Shown piece after piece: positions 63,785-64,000 of a DNA stretch of 64,000 bases. The first letter of the stretch is position 1. Every line of letters starts with the position of its first letter. Below the pieces are notes generated by a model. It worked only from the letters and a program-made list of their open reading frames with translations. It made no database searches and had not been told where the DNA came from. A program made the translations under genes and the position numbers. Source of the DNA: Oscillospiraceae bacterium (lineage in GTDB: Bacteria; Bacillota; Clostridia; Saccharofermentanales; Saccharofermentanaceae); the NCBI GenBank assembly GCA_902775565.1, contig CACYMP010000013.1, forward strand, positions 1 to 64,000. The letters run 5' to 3'.

Positions 63785-64000
63785 ATGATTATTAGTTTTG
63801 CTTCGCTTCCGTCAAATGTTACCGAGCTGAAGGCATTACCCGAGGCAAGTCTTAAGGAACCCGAATACGGAGCAGCACTTTTTGTCGCTGCAATGATGAG
63901 ATACAAGGATGATCCCGCTGCAGCAATTTCCATGCTTGAGTTCCTGAAAGGTCCCGGCGGCGTTTCGGAGTATGAGAAGCAGTTCATCAAAGACAGATTA
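63785..64000 (+). CDS. Hypothetical protein, N-terminal part (cut by the window edge)
   Basis: The frame from ATG 63785 stays open to the end and gives 72 residues. GGAGG lies eight bases upstream. The visible part has no signal peptide or membrane helix. A stretch AALFVAAMMRYKDDPAAAIS followed by MLEFLKGPGGVSEYEKQFIKDR resembles a small protein family common in gut Clostridia (DUF6935-like, from memory). Function is not known. Confidence 0.6.
   Translation, partial: MIISFASLPSNVTELKALPEASLKEPEYGAALFVAAMMRYKDDPAAAISMLEFLKGPGGVSEYEKQFIKDRL

Overview
The window is 64 kb of chromosome from a low-to-mid GC, monoderm Bacillota, most likely a class Clostridia gut or rumen type. The evidence is the gene order efp-asp23-amaP-DUF2273-nusB-xseA-xseB-ispA-dxs and nadK-argR-recN, together with rny (RNase Y), lipobox signal peptides, GGAGG-type ribosome sites, BspA-like leucine-rich repeat proteins and a LexA of Gram-positive type. 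I cannot fix the genus. I see no phage, insertion sequence, CRISPR array, rRNA or tRNA. Coding density is high, and only one stretch (58236-58757) exceeds 300 bases without a gene.

Layout. 1-5000: tail of an unknown gene, a diguanylate cyclase with a secreted leucine-rich repeat protein, and a zinc-type operon (Fur-family repressor, ABC ATPase, permease) with a palindromic operator beside its promoter. 5000-15500: a D-Ala-D-Ala carboxypeptidase, then miaB-mutS-mutL-miaA, then lexA divergent from a sigma-like gene, with a palindromic LexA-type box between them. mutS is broken by an internal deletion. 15500-21100: glutamate dehydrogenase, a membrane-anchored PP2C-like protein, aspartate kinase and a YqeG phosphatase. 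21100-33400: a long housekeeping run covering translation (efp), envelope stress (Asp23/AmaP), nusB, exonuclease VII, isoprenoid precursors (ispA, dxs), nadK, argR, recN, a convergent RluA-type pseudouridine synthase, and RNase Y. 33400-41600: a nitroreductase, MntP, a large beta-propeller/HD-GYP receptor, an MFS exporter behind an attenuator with its own leader peptide, cytidine deaminase and a DHH phosphoesterase. 41600-57600: a signalling island with three OmpR-type regulators, two classical sensor kinases and one hybrid kinase next to an orphan solute-binding lipoprotein, plus lipoproteins, a low-molecular-weight phosphatase, a hydrolase and glutamine synthetase. 57600-64000: an AlkD-like protein, a 520-base region with a promoter and a structured-looking leader, two small helix-turn-helix-like proteins, a broken sbcD, sbcC and the start of another gene.

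The most striking item is the MFS leader (39193-39361, minus strand). A 27-codon reading frame lies ahead of a strong terminator that abuts the exporter start codon. One segment inside the frame can pair in three mutually exclusive ways, one of them a 13-of-14 match to the 5' arm of the terminator. This is the architecture of ribosome-mediated, probably antibiotic-induced, attenuation. Other notable items are the out-of-frame deletions in two DNA-repair genes (mutS, sbcD), the structured leader before the small gene pair, the LexA-type box shared by lexA and the sigma-like gene, and the hybrid kinase paired with a binding protein but no permease. Many promoters are of the extended -10 kind (TGnTATAAT), several with the same TTGGTATAAT string.
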